DNA of 64,000 nucleotides from NCBI RefSeq assembly GCF_000504085.1, contig NC_022792.1, positions 806,001 to 870,000 of the forward strand. Direction: 5' to 3'. The notes under the pieces were generated by a model. The model made no database searches, had not been told where the DNA came from, and saw nothing but the letters and a program-made list of their open reading frames with translations. This document shows, one piece after another, positions 34,890 through 44,374 of this stretch. Position 1 is the first letter of the stretch, and every line of letters begins with the position of its first letter. A program made the translations under genes and the position numbers. Origin of the DNA: Pseudothermotoga elfii DSM 9442 = NBRC 107921. GTDB taxonomy: Bacteria > Thermotogota > Thermotogae > Thermotogales > DSM-5069.

Positions 34890-37800
34890 TGAAAAAGATT
34901 ATCCTGCTTTTGGTCGCATCCATTTTCATTGCTTCATGCGCTATGCTTGATAAAATTCCTCCAACCCTGGAGGTTTCTGTTTCAAAATTGACTAACTTTG
35001 CCGGGGAAGACATTGTGTTGAACGTGGTTGCGTCGGATCAAAGTGGCATTGATAGAATTGAAATATATGCGAATGATAAAAAAATACACACCGCAACACA
35101 ATCAGGAGAAATCTCTTTTCCTGCTCCATATGGTTCATTTACCCTGAAAGTTGTCGTTTTCGACAGGGCTGGTAACCATTCAAGCAAGGTGGTTGGATCA
35201 TTCAAAACGAAAGATATGAAAGAACCTGTGGTTTCGCTGGAATATTCTCCGAAAGGACCCAAACCTGGCGAAATGGTTGTTGTGCATGTCTCGGCTGAAG
35301 ATTCAGAAAGTGGTGTCAGAATCGTGGGTTTAAGAATAAACAAAAAGGAAGTTGATCTTGTTGAAGGAAAATATTCTTTTCAGGCGCAGGCAGGTAGTTA
35401 TCAACTGGAAGCCTATGCTAAAGATAATGAGGGAAATGAGAGTGTTGCAAAAACAACTATAAATGTTTCTGTGGTTGGAGATTCTTCTGGACCTGAAATA
35501 GAATTTTTAAATCTTCCTGTAAAAGTTGCACCAGGTACAAATGCCAATATAACAATTCTTGCAAAAGATGAAAGCGGCATATCAAAAATCACCTTCAATG
35601 ACGGTCAAGAAATAATGTACATACCAACAAATCCTGCCACAGAAATTCTCTGGAATCTAACAAGAAACGTAGGATCAAATGATCCGTACAGTTTTACTGT
35701 TACAGCGTATGATTCGAGAAACAACTACACAGTATTGCCCGCTTCAATCAAAGTTGGAACGAATTTACCACCATCTATTTCGATACAAGTTGATAATCCA
35801 ACCCCAAAGGAAGGCGACGTAGTTAGAATAGAAATTAGCGCGAGTGATGATTCAAGGGTAAATCAAGTTGTGCTTTATATAGATAATGTGTCTATCAGAA
35901 CTTTTACGCAAGAACCATATATACATGAATGGATCGCAATAAAGGGAATTCACAAAATAAAAGCAGTTGCAATGGATGACTCAGGCGGATCAACGGAATC
36001 TGTTTATACTATAAATGTCGGGGTGATTGATACCGAGGCACCTGTCATTTATTTTACGCCACCTTACGGGGTGCCAATAAATGAAGCCTATACTTTCTAT
36101 GTATTTGTAACGGATAACGTTCAAGTACAGGAAGTGACCTTTCAATTCACCGGTCCTGAAAACAAAGGGCCTTTAAAGGCTTCTTCAATGGGTGGTGGAG
36201 TTTTTACTCTTACCGAAACATTTACACAGAAAGGAAATTACGAGGTAATTGTTGTTGCAAAAGATAGTTCCGAAAACAGCTCTTCGCAGAAAGGGCAATT
36301 TCCTGTTGATGAAGCATATATAGTAAAGGCTCCAAAGATAAAAGAATTCTCGTACGCTCCGTCAATCCTCAATCAGGGTGAGACAGTTCATTTCAAAGTA
36401 GTTGCGCAGGATGATCTTGGATTGAGTAAATGCGATTTCTACGTTAACGATATTAAAAGATCTTCCACGACACCTGTTGTTAATACCTTTGAATGGGACT
36501 GGATTGCCACAACTCTTGGTGCCCATAATGTAAAAGTTGTTGTTGTAGATTCAGAAGGTTTTACTGCAGAAGCGACAGGTACGGTGATAGTTGTTACTGA
36601 AAGACCCATTGCAAAAATTTTGCAACCTGAAGATGGCTTTAGAACGCCTTTTGCGCAGAATATGAGTCTTTCCTTAAATGCCCAGGTTGTTGATACAAAT
36701 AAACCTTCTGAAGCTTATTTTGATATCAAAGGACCTGTGGATGAGAAAATTCCTGTTGTGGCTACTGGTGATGGACCGGTATACACCTTCAGTGCGAGAT
36801 GGGAAGTTCAGTCATCTGGTGAGTATCAAATAGATTTCTATTACAAAAACGATATAAACCTGTCAGATGCAACATCTGTTTCTGTGAATATATTGGACCT
36901 TGGCGTAGTCTTTGAGCAACCTTTACCTGGACAGCAACATCAATGTGGCTATGAATTGGTCGTGAGAGCTAAGGCAAGCGTTTATCTCACAGAAAAAGAA
37001 AAATTCGAAATTTCATACGCTTCGAGAAAATTAGAACTTTCCGTACCAGATCCAATCGTTACAACCTCAACATACAGCATCTATCAAACAACAATACCAT
37101 CAACGTTCTTCAGTGAGCCAGGAACTTATACATTAAACTTCTCTGGAAAAACAACAGCGGGTGAAGAAGGAGTTGGAAGAACAACAGTCAATGTTGTTGA
37201 TAGCCAGCCACCAATCATAACACAGGCCAGAGTCAATTCACAGGATATCGTAGAAGGTGGTATCTACGATGTAGCAATGTCAAGTACTCCTACAGTGAAC
37301 ATCGTTGCAAGCGATAACAGACAAATAGCCAGTATCCAGCTACAAAAGAAAATATCCGGTACTTATACAAATTTATCTACCTCAAGTAGCAACACACTTA
37401 TTTGCGATATACCCCTAAGCAAATTAGATCCGTTTGAAAACTATTTCAAAATAATCGTAACGGACCTTGATAACAACCAAACAACTCGAAACTTCGTAAT
37501 TTTTGCGTACGAACAGACACCTCCAAAAATAGATTACTTTAGAACCATGCAGCTCTATCCACCTGCCGATATCTACGATATGGGCGCACAGCTTTTGATT
37601 CAAATCAGAGGAAGCTTTAACAACAACACACAGTTCAAAGTCACAGATGACACGGGTATAAAGGAAGTCAGAATAAGAATCGTAGATAGTGAAGAAAATG
37701 GAGGACTTTACGAACAAACGGTTAAAAAACTGTATGAGTACACCGGGACTATGTTAAAAGAAAAGTTTATAAGTAACCAAGATGTTCCAATGTTTACACC

Positions 37801-39673
37801 TGCACAGGTTGGTAGCTTCAAAGTCAATCTTGAGGCTGTGGACGTGTTCGATAACACGACTTTGATAGCACAGCAAGATCTTGTTGTTGAAGACCTCACA
37901 GCGCCTATCGTCCATCTCGACATACCGGAGGGCAAATATTATGGGACAAACAACGATGGCAAAAAAATAATTAGAACTGTCAGTGATGTGAAGGTTAGCT
38001 TTTTGGACAACACCGAGCCGATCTACAAAGTTGAGCTTTGGATCACTGATCCATCAGGTAGAACAGAAAAGATCGGTGAAAAATCAGATCTTGCGACAAA
38101 CAGCTGGACCTTTGAAAATATATCTTTGACGAGTTATTCCGATGGTATAGCCAGATTCAAGGCAGTTGCAACTACAACAAGCGGTGCGACTGGCGAAGGG
38201 GAGATTTCAGTAATTCTGGATAACAAAGAAGAAATAGCTGTAACTATGCAGCTTCCAGATACTGAGACATTTGGTAACAGGAGTATTTATAGAGGCACAA
38301 TAGAAATCGCAGCTCAGATAACCGGAACAGACGTGCCCCATGATGTGCAGAAAGTAGAGCTATATGTCGACGATATCAAAAAAGCAACCATTACATCGCC
38401 TGTAGAAAATGGCGAATATAGATACGTCTTTGCATTAAATACAGCCATTTATAATGATGGAACGCACAAACTTGCTTTGAAAGTATACGATTTTGCTGAT
38501 AATGAATCAAATATGGAAAATGTCAATTCTTTCAAAGAAGTGCTATTCGATAATAGCGCTCCAACTTTGCTAAGTGATAGTGGGAGGATTTATACGAACG
38601 AAGAAAGCATTACTCTTCAAATAGAAGAAAGCTATGGAGTTCAGGAAGCATATCTTATTATCAATGGTGAACCGATCTTACCTCAAAGTAATTTTACTTT
38701 TGTGCATGGCTTAAGCCAAAATAGCTCTGCACCATTCTCGCTGTATCTTAAAGACACGGCAGGCAACATTGCAAATTATTCGGGTACTCTTTATTATGAT
38801 ACGCTTCCTCCAAATAATATATCCATAGATTTTGAACCTTCACCCATTGCATCTGGAACAGTTACATTCAATTTGAGTTTCTCAGATAATCTTTCAGGCA
38901 TGAAAGCACTGAATGTTTACGAAAATGGCTTACTGATAGAAACAATCAATTTGTCACGCGAAGAAGTAAGCAGGATTGTGGAGTACAATCCACCGGAGAA
39001 CTACGAGGGTTCAAAAACCATTAGATTTGAGATTTACGACAGAGCCAACAACAAAAGCGAAATTAGCCAGGATGTCAGCATCGACACCTTTGCACCAAGA
39101 ATAAATCAATTCACTTGTGACGCTACTTTTGTGATCGATACCTACTATACCAATCAGGGTAATGTTAATGTGATATGGAATAGTGAGGACGATAATTTCC
39201 TTAAAGCAGAACTGACAAAAGGATCTGCTGCTTTTCTTGAAACACAAAGTGGCACACACAGCTTTGGTTTGGATCTCGGAATGAACAACATAAATCTTGC
39301 AATTTATGATCAGGTTGGTCATGTAACAAATGGAACAATCGCAATTATGTATGACAATCTATCTCCTATAATAAGTAATGTAGAATTTAATGGTCAATCA
39401 ATTCATGAGAGCGAAGTGGCCACATCTACTTCTGGCAATAAACCACTGAGGTTTGATGTATCTGAACCATATATTGACTGGGAAAGATGTTTCATTTATG
39501 TCAATAATTCTCCTACCCTGCCTGGTGATGAGTGGGAAAAATCTGATGAGGGTGATAACACATATTCTGTTAGCATTTCGGTTAATATAGCTGTTGATTC
39601 AACAATTCAGATTGTGCTTAAAGATTATGCTGGTAACAGTAGGAAGTATGAGTTTTCCGTTGATGTTCAATAA
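34886..39673 (+). CDS. Giant lipoprotein with about 14-16 Ig-like repeats, 1595 residues
   Basis: Lipobox SIFIASC near residue 17 is followed almost entirely by repeated Ig-like modules. The repeat signature includes SGIDRIEIYANDKKI, DDSRVNQVVLYIDNVSI, DNVQVQEVTFQFTG, DDLGLSKCDFYVNDI and VQKVELYVDDIKKA. It is the same repeat type as the 499-residue neighbour, which it overlaps by 4 bases; ATG 34889 is an alternative start with better spacing from GAGGTGAG. No catalytic domain or anchor at the C-terminus is visible. It may span the large periplasm under the toga or act at the surface. Confidence 0.78.
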   Translation: MMKKIILLLVASIFIASCAMLDKIPPTLEVSVSKLTNFAGEDIVLNVVASDQSGIDRIEIYANDKKIHTATQSGEISFPAPYGSFTLKVVVFDRAGNHSSKVVGSFKTKDMKEPVVSLEYSPKGPKPGEMVVVHVSAEDSESGVRIVGLRINKKEVDLVEGKYSFQAQAGSYQLEAYAKDNEGNESVAKTTINVSVVGDSSGPEIEFLNLPVKVAPGTNANITILAKDESGISKITFNDGQEIMYIPTNPATEILWNLTRNVGSNDPYSFTVTAYDSRNNYTVLPASIKVGTNLPPSISIQVDNPTPKEGDVVRIEISASDDSRVNQVVLYIDNVSIRTFTQEPYIHEWIAIKGIHKIKAVAMDDSGGSTESVYTINVGVIDTEAPVIYFTPPYGVPINEAYTFYVFVTDNVQVQEVTFQFTGPENKGPLKASSMGGGVFTLTETFTQKGNYEVIVVAKDSSENSSSQKGQFPVDEAYIVKAPKIKEFSYAPSILNQGETVHFKVVAQDDLGLSKCDFYVNDIKRSSTTPVVNTFEWDWIATTLGAHNVKVVVVDSEGFTAEATGTVIVVTERPIAKILQPEDGFRTPFAQNMSLSLNAQVVDTNKPSEAYFDIKGPVDEKIPVVATGDGPVYTFSARWEVQSSGEYQIDFYYKNDINLSDATSVSVNILDLGVVFEQPLPGQQHQCGYELVVRAKASVYLTEKEKFEISYASRKLELSVPDPIVTTSTYSIYQTTIPSTFFSEPGTYTLNFSGKTTAGEEGVGRTTVNVVDSQPPIITQARVNSQDIVEGGIYDVAMSSTPTVNIVASDNRQIASIQLQKKISGTYTNLSTSSSNTLICDIPLSKLDPFENYFKIIVTDLDNNQTTRNFVIFAYEQTPPKIDYFRTMQLYPPADIYDMGAQLLIQIRGSFNNNTQFKVTDDTGIKEVRIRIVDSEENGGLYEQTVKKLYEYTGTMLKEKFISNQDVPMFTPAQVGSFKVNLEAVDVFDNTTLIAQQDLVVEDLTAPIVHLDIPEGKYYGTNNDGKKIIRTVSDVKVSFLDNTEPIYKVELWITDPSGRTEKIGEKSDLATNSWTFENISLTSYSDGIARFKAVATTTSGATGEGEISVILDNKEEIAVTMQLPDTETFGNRSIYRGTIEIAAQITGTDVPHDVQKVELYVDDIKKATITSPVENGEYRYVFALNTAIYNDGTHKLALKVYDFADNESNMENVNSFKEVLFDNSAPTLLSDSGRIYTNEESITLQIEESYGVQEAYLIINGEPILPQSNFTFVHGLSQNSSAPFSLYLKDTAGNIANYSGTLYYDTLPPNNISIDFEPSPIASGTVTFNLSFSDNLSGMKALNVYENGLLIETINLSREEVSRIVEYNPPENYEGSKTIRFEIYDRANNKSEISQDVSIDTFAPRINQFTCDATFVIDTYYTNQGNVNVIWNSEDDNFLKAELTKGSAAFLETQSGTHSFGLDLGMNNINLAIYDQVGHVTNGTIAIMYDNLSPIISNVEFNGQSIHESEVATSTSGNKPLRFDVSEPYIDWERCFIYVNNSPTLPGDEWEKSDEGDNTYSVSISVNIAVDSTIQIVLKDYAGNSRKYEFSVDVQ

Positions 39674-39697
39674 GGCAGTTTTTCGGTTTTTGACTGA

Positions 39698-39718
39698 GGC
39701 GGCGATGCCGCCTTTTTT
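39698..39718 (+). terminator. Intrinsic terminator after the Ig-repeat lipoproteins
   Basis: GGCGGC-GAT-GCCGCC followed by TTTTTT, 24 bases after the stop. Confidence 0.92.
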
Positions 39719-39816
39719 GTTTAAGAAAAAGACAAAAGATTAGCCATATATTGAAATAAATTTTTTGACCAGTATGCGTGATAATCGATTTGACAAAGAC
39801 CATGGAGGTGGTTTTT

Positions 39817-40824
39817 ACGAAAGTGGGGTTAGCCTATAACTTACCAAGAGGAACAAGGCCGGATGTCGAAGATTGGGAAGCAGAGTATGACAGCATGGAA
39901 GTTGTCATGGACATTAAAAAATCTATCGAGAGTGGAGGACATGAAGTTGTTTTAATGGAAGCTGTGCCGGAAAAATTCATTCCTGCCCTTACATCTGAAA
40001 AAGTTGATATCGTCTATAATTTTGCAGAAGGCACTTACAGTAGAGCCCGAGAAGCTCAAGTTCCTGCTATTCTTTCTTTTTACAACATTCCTTACACAGG
40101 TTCAGATGCGACAACTCTTGCAGTTTGCCTTGACAAAGCGCTCACAAAGCAGATACTTTTGACCAAAGATATCAAAACCCCACGTTTTCAGGTGATTCGA
40201 TCACCGCAGGAAAAATTGAGAAAAAACATGAGATTTCCCCTAATTTTAAAACTCAATGCGGAAGGTTCTTCAAAAGGTATTTCTGAAACTGGGCTTGTAC
40301 ACAATTATGATGAGTACAAAAAAGAAATCGACAGGCTGTTTTCTATTTACAGCGAACCAGTTTTGGTAGAGGAATTCATCAGAGGTAGAGAATTCACTAT
40401 TGGTGTTTTGCAGGAAGGAAATAAATACCATGTGCTTCCAATAATGGAGATTCATTTTAAACATGGTAAAGAATTTTACAGTTATAAGGTCAAGAAAAAT
40501 TCAGATTATTATGTAGATTACACCTGTCCAGCAAAGATCGATCCTATGTTGGAAAGAAAGCTGAAAAACATGGCAGTGAAGATCTGTAAAACCCTCGAGA
40601 TTAAAGATGTAGCGAGGATGGACCTGAGGGTTTCTCAAGAAGATAACAATCCATATTTTCTGGAGATTAACCCACTTCCAGGTATGGCAAGAGGTTTTTC
40701 TGATTTACCAAGAATAGCAGAAGTTGCTGATTTGACTTATGAAGAACTCGTTCTTCATGTCCTTGAGAATGCTGTAAAAAGAAGTGGGTTAGTACAAGAT
40801 GCATCTTTAGTTCAATGGGGGTGA
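39817..40824 (+). CDS. D-alanine-D-alanine ligase-like ATP-grasp protein (start uncertain)
   Basis: ~336 residues of an ATP-grasp ligase of the Ddl group: VGLAYNLPRG start, NFAEG, GSDATTLAVCLDKALTK, LKLNAEGSSKGI (phosphate loop), VEEFIRGREFTIGVL, ARMDLRV...YFLEINPLPGMARG (metal-binding Glu/Asn). The start is unusual: GGAGGTGG (39804-39811) is ideally placed for ACG 39817, giving a KVGLAYN N-terminus; ATG 39802 overlaps the ribosome site and GTG 39823 is rather distant. A true Ddl role in peptidoglycan is possible, but it could be another carboxylate-amine ligase. Confidence 0.8.
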   Translation, partial: TKVGLAYNLPRGTRPDVEDWEAEYDSMEVVMDIKKSIESGGHEVVLMEAVPEKFIPALTSEKVDIVYNFAEGTYSRAREAQVPAILSFYNIPYTGSDATTLAVCLDKALTKQILLTKDIKTPRFQVIRSPQEKLRKNMRFPLILKLNAEGSSKGISETGLVHNYDEYKKEIDRLFSIYSEPVLVEEFIRGREFTIGVLQEGNKYHVLPIMEIHFKHGKEFYSYKVKKNSDYYVDYTCPAKIDPMLERKLKNMAVKICKTLEIKDVARMDLRVSQEDNNPYFLEINPLPGMARGFSDLPRIAEVADLTYEELVLHVLENAVKRSGLVQDASLVQWG

Positions 40825-40827
40825 TAA

Positions 40828-41202
40828 TTGGTGGACCCCAGGAATTACAGAAAAATCGCGGTTATCGGTGCAAGTAAAAACAGAGAAAAATATGGCAATA
40901 AAATTGTAAGAGATCTGCGCTCGAAAGGATTTGAGGTTTATCCAGTTAACCCCAAGAGTGACATTATCGAAGGATTGAAATGTTTCAAGAATCTTGAGGA
41001 GCTTCCGAAAGATATAGAGCTTTTAGTTTTTGTTTTACCACCAGATCAGGGTTTGGAGGAAACACAAAAAGCCCTTAATCTTGGATTTAAAAGACTTTGG
41101 TTTCAACCGGGTGCAGGCTCGAAAGACATCGAAAGCTTTTTGAAAAACAACGATGCAGAATATTCAATGGGTAAGTGTATAATGATTGAGACAAGTTTTT
41201 AA
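40828..41202 (+). CDS. CoA-binding domain protein (YccU-like)
   Basis: 124 residues with a Rossmann-like CoA-binding fold: RKIAVIGASKNREKYGNKIV, EVYPVNPKSDIIEGLKCF, and FVLPPDQGLEETQKAL. Standalone proteins of this family resemble the CoA-binding half of succinyl-CoA synthetase; the cellular role is not settled. Starts TTG 40828 and GTG 40831 are both possible after GGGGGTGA. It begins 3 bases after the ATP-grasp gene. Confidence 0.87.
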   Translation: MVDPRNYRKIAVIGASKNREKYGNKIVRDLRSKGFEVYPVNPKSDIIEGLKCFKNLEELPKDIELLVFVLPPDQGLEETQKALNLGFKRLWFQPGAGSKDIESFLKNNDAEYSMGKCIMIETSF

Positions 41203-41222
41203 CCCCCGCTCCCGGCGGGGTT
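41201..41222 (+). terminator. GC-rich hairpin between the CoA-binding gene and malic enzyme
   Basis: AACCCCCGC-tccc-GGCGGGGTT forms a strong stem followed by TAAATTAA. It lacks a long T-run, so it is a weak terminator or an intercistronic element. Confidence 0.5.
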
Positions 41223-41241
41223 TAAATTAAGGGTGGTGAAA

Positions 41242-42567
41242 ATGGAAGGTATTTTTGAAAACATGAAAAAAAAGGCTGAAAAACCATCTCAAGAGTCTCT
41301 GGCTTTGCACACTCATTATCAGGGAAAAATTCAATTAGCTCCGAAGGTTCCTGTCAGATCGTACGACGATTTTGCCGTCTGGTACACACCTGGTGTGGCT
41401 GCAGTTTGTCAAAGTATAGTCAATGATAAGCAGGCGGTCTACGAATATACAAACGTGGGTAATGCCATTGCAATAGTGAGTGATGGAACGAGAGTTCTCG
41501 GATTAGGGAATATAGGGCCACAAGCAGGATTGCCTGTCATGGAAGGCAAAGCACTTCTTTTTAAGTATCTCGGCGGTGTTGATGCTATACCACTCTGCAT
41601 AGGAACTAAAAATATTGATGAAATAATTCAGTTTTGTAAATGGATTTCGCCGTCTATAGGGGGTATCAATCTCGAAGATATTGAAAATCCGAAATGTTTT
41701 ATGTTACTTCAAAAACTTCAGGAGGAACTTTCTATTCCGGTATTTCATGATGACCAACAGGGGACCGCAACAGTTACACTTGCTGCTCTTATAAATGCCG
41801 TTCGTGTGGTTAAAAAAGATTTGAAAGAAATTCGTATCGCTTTGATAGGAGCCGGTAGTGCTAATTACGCACTTTTAAAACTCCTTGATAGAATAGGGAT
41901 CGATTTGGGAAAGATAATTGCCTGTGATGTAAATGGTGTAATAACTAAAGACAGAGCAAAGAATTTTGACCAGATAACTAAAAATTTATGGCTCAAAACG
42001 AATGAAGAAAATGTCTCAGGAGGCGCGGAAGAAGCTTTAAAAGGTGCAGATGTGTGTATAGCCTATTCAAAAAGTGGACCCGGGGTGATAAAACCAGAAT
42101 GGATAAAAACAATGAACAAAGATGCCATCGTTTTTGCAGGAGCCAATCCTGTTCCGGAGATCTGGCCCTGGGAGGCAAAGCAAGCGGGTGCGAGAATAGT
42201 CGCAACAGGCAGAAGTGATTTTCCAAACCAGGTGAACAATTCTCTTGGTTTCCCAGCCATTTTCAGAGGGGTGCTCGATGTCAGGGCAACAAAGGTAACA
42301 GATGAAATGTGTGTGGCTGCAGCTCAAGCTATTGCAGATTTTGCTTATAAAAAGGCGATACACGAAGAATACATAGTTCCGACAATGGAAGAAGACCAGG
42401 TTTATGTTGAAGAAGCGATTGCAGTTGCGAAGAAAGCTATCGAGCAGGGTGTTGCACAAAAGCCTTTGAGCGATCAGGAACTCAGGAAAAAGATCGAAGA
42501 AAGAATTAAAGCTGGAAGAATTATGGAAAGAGTTCTTGTGAATGCAAATGTTATCAAACTTCCGTAG
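41242..42567 (+). CDS. NAD(P)-dependent malic enzyme
   Basis: 441 residues of the short, bacterial two-domain type without a phosphotransacetylase extension. It decarboxylates malate to pyruvate. Motifs: [45 protein letters not shown], nucleotide motif [10 protein letters not shown], and [15 protein letters not shown] 41242 is 5-8 bases after GGGTGGTG; an in-frame GTG at 41233 is part of that site. Confidence 0.95.
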   Translation: MEGIFENMKKKAEKPSQESLALHTHYQGKIQLAPKVPVRSYDDFAVWYTPGVAAVCQSIVNDKQAVYEYTNVGNAIAIVSDGTRVLGLGNIGPQAGLPVMEGKALLFKYLGGVDAIPLCIGTKNIDEIIQFCKWISPSIGGINLEDIENPKCFMLLQKLQEELSIPVFHDDQQGTATVTLAALINAVRVVKKDLKEIRIALIGAGSANYALLKLLDRIGIDLGKIIACDVNGVITKDRAKNFDQITKNLWLKTNEENVSGGAEEALKGADVCIAYSKSGPGVIKPEWIKTMNKDAIVFAGANPVPEIWPWEAKQAGARIVATGRSDFPNQVNNSLGFPAIFRGVLDVRATKVTDEMCVAAAQAIADFAYKKAIHEEYIVPTMEEDQVYVEEAIAVAKKAIEQGVAQKPLSDQELRKKIEERIKAGRIMERVLVNANVIKLP

Positions 42568-42635
42568 GAAATTTTCTCATGGATGGGATATTTTTAGCAA
42601 GAAAGATAATATAGTATCCAGGAGATCAAAAGGTT

Positions 42636-42760
42636 CTTGTGATCTCCTCCCGCTTCTAAAGGAGCGGGCTTCCTGCCTTACAGAAGCTTTCGCCTCTCCA
42701 CAGGCTTAAGTCCGGAGCGGCCCACCCTTACAGCGTGGATATCCAAGCTATTTCTTAGTA
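42636..42760 (-). pseudogene. TnpB C-terminal remnant with omega-RNA 3' end
   Basis: Translating the minus strand gives DIHAVRVGRSGLKPVERRKL before a stop and, in another frame, ACGEAKASVRQEARSFRSG. Both resemble the degenerate C-termini of TnpB/OrfB, where protein and omega-RNA overlap. The following RNA hairpin CCCGCTCC-ttta-GAAGCGGG and GGAGATCAC match the typical TnpB right end. All of the TnpB catalytic region is gone. An inverted repeat GGAGATCA/TGATCTCC (42621-42647) lies at the boundary. Confidence 0.55.
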
Positions 42761-43020
42761 TACTCTCTTTTTTCCTATTTTTATCAGGTATCTATCCTGC
42801 CTTTCATTTCACATGTGGGCTTTCTCGGCGGGGGACCGTAAATAAGTAATTCAATCAAATCAGCAAAACAGCGGCAGTACTTGATAAGTATCACATCTCC
42901 GCGAGATATTCAGATGCACTCCCGCATGATATCCTCGCAAGCTTTTGACGAAGATAGTGCATAAAAAGCGATAATTTTTGCACAAAAAATATCTTTATAA
43001 AATCTCTAATCTACTAATTT

Positions 43021-43072
43021 TGAGGGAAGGCAGCAATTCCTCTCACGATTAAAATCGCAGGCTTCCCTGACA
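43021..43072 (-). mobile_element. Second TnpB-type right-end remnant
   Basis: The minus strand reads AGGGAAGCCTGCGATTTTAA then TCGTGAGAGGAATT, aligning with the 42636 copy (GGAAGCC, a TTTA-loop hairpin, then GAGGA). No coding sequence accompanies it. Confidence 0.4.
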
Positions 43073-43095
43073 CACCACTCGTGAACAGCTGGAAC

Positions 43096-43734
43096 TTAAA
43101 AATAAAGTCTGCCATTTTCAAGAAAAAATACTCTTTCACACAACCTTGATAATTGTTCTTTATCATGCGATACAACGATAATATTCGTTTTTTCTGATGT
43201 TTTCAATACGAAATTTTCAACCATTTGTTTGTTAGTATCATCGAGGTCTGATGTCGGTTCATCTAAAAGTACAACCTTCGGTTCAAAAACAAAGCCACGT
43301 GCTATGCATACCCTTTTTGCCTGCCCTCCAGAAATTTGCCAGGCCTTTTTTTCGAGAATATCCTGAATAAACAATTGCTCGGCAATTTTACAAACTTTTT
43401 CCTTTATTTGCTCATTTGACAATTGCCTGATTTTCAATGGATAGGCGATGTTGTCAAAAACACTTTTTCTGAATAACACGGGGTGTTGTGGAACATAAGT
43501 GACAATCTTTCTCAATCTTTGAAGGCCCTCATTGCTTACATCTTCCCCCATGAATCTGAAGATTTTCCATCTTCCAGTGTATAAAAAGGCAAGATTGAGA
43601 AGAAAAGTTGTCTTGCCACTTCCTGATGGTCCAGTTATACCGACAATGCCATTTTCGATTTCAAATTTCTCTATGTACAGAGTGAACTTAGAATCGTAGC
43701 TGAATGAGAGGCCGTCAATCTCGTACAACATCAT
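43096..43734 (-). CDS. tupC: Tungstate/molybdate ABC transporter ATP-binding protein
   Basis: 212-residue compact ABC ATPase: Walker A GPSGSGKTT (~35-43), YVPQHPVLFRKSVFDNIAYP Q-loop region, signature ISGGQAKRVCIARG and Walker B VVLLDEPTSDLDD. It overlaps the permease gene by 20 bases. Assignment to tungstate rests on the TupA/TupB neighbours; ATPases alone cannot tell molybdate from tungstate. Confidence 0.85.
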   Translation of the reverse strand: MMLYEIDGLSFSYDSKFTLYIEKFEIENGIVGITGPSGSGKTTFLLNLAFLYTGRWKIFRFMGEDVSNEGLQRLRKIVTYVPQHPVLFRKSVFDNIAYPLKIRQLSNEQIKEKVCKIAEQLFIQDILEKKAWQISGGQAKRVCIARGFVFEPKVVLLDEPTSDLDDTNKQMVENFVLKTSEKTNIIVVSHDKEQLSRLCERVFFLENGRLYF

Positions 43735-44374
43735 GAACTCTCCATATATTTGATATAAATATGACTACCCAGTTGATGGTAAATGCGATGCACAAAAGTA
43801 CTATCCCGGAAATAATGGCTGATTCAAACCTTCCCATGTTTGTGTAGAGAACAATCGACGTTGTTAATATTCGTGTTTTTCCGGAAATATTTCCACCAAC
43901 AATCATAACTGCACCAACTTCGCCGACAACTCTTCCAAAAGCCGTCAATATTGCATTGATTACTCCGGCAAAAGATTCTTCAAGTATACCCATCATTTGT
44001 TGAAATTTATTTGCACCGAGTGTTTTCATGATAATCCTGAGTTTTTCATCCACTTTTGAAAAATGAGAATAACATACTGAAAAAATAATAGGGATTGCTA
44101 TCAAAACCTGCGCGAAAATCATTGCAGCCGAGGTAAAAAGAAGGTCCAAGTTCCCCATTGGACCATTTCTTGATAGAAGGAGATAAACGAGTAAGCCTAT
44201 CAAGACAGGTGGAACACCCGTCAGGGTCTGGAAAGTCAGTACAACGGTTTTTTTGAATTTGAATGAGAAAAAATCAACAACCAGTGCTAAAGGCACTGCA
44301 ATTACAGTTGATATCAAAATGGCGGATGAATTAACATATATAGATCTCAGAGATATTTCGGCGATTTCATTCAT
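43715..44374 (-). CDS. tupB: Tungstate ABC transporter permease
   Basis: 219-residue, ~5-helix permease. The coupling motif is present (MKTLGANKFQQMMGILEESF), and TGVPPVLIGLLVYLLLSRNG and FGRVVGEVGAVMIVGGNI are typical of the TupB/WtpB branch. It overlaps the receptor gene by 4 bases and the ATPase gene by 20, so the three subunits are translationally coupled. Confidence 0.88.
   Translation of the reverse strand: MNEIAEISLRSIYVNSSAILISTVIAVPLALVVDFFSFKFKKTVVLTFQTLTGVPPVLIGLLVYLLLSRNGPMGNLDLLFTSAAMIFAQVLIAIPIIFSVCYSHFSKVDEKLRIIMKTLGANKFQQMMGILEESFAGVINAILTAFGRVVGEVGAVMIVGGNISGKTRILTTSIVLYTNMGRFESAIISGIVLLCIAFTINWVVIFISNIWRVHDVVRD

Larger units (their letters stand above)
42568..43095. other. 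Gene-free 528-base stretch holding decayed IS200/IS605 (TnpB-type) ends
   Basis: No intact gene. The minus strand contains two copies of a GGAAGCC-hairpin-GAGGA motif (42630-42690 and 43021-43072) of the kind at the 3' end of TnpB genes and their omega-RNAs; see the separate entries. Between them (42760-43020) is AT-rich sequence with no recognisable feature. Confidence 0.5.

Noticed and set aside
34104-39322. Several minus-strand frames inside the Ig-repeat lipoprotein genes
   Set aside because: They are shadows of long plus-strand genes with clear signal peptides and repeats.
42621-42647. Inverted repeat after malic enzyme as a terminator
   Set aside because: The stem is real but has an 11-base loop and no T-run on either side; better explained as the edge of an IS605-type end.
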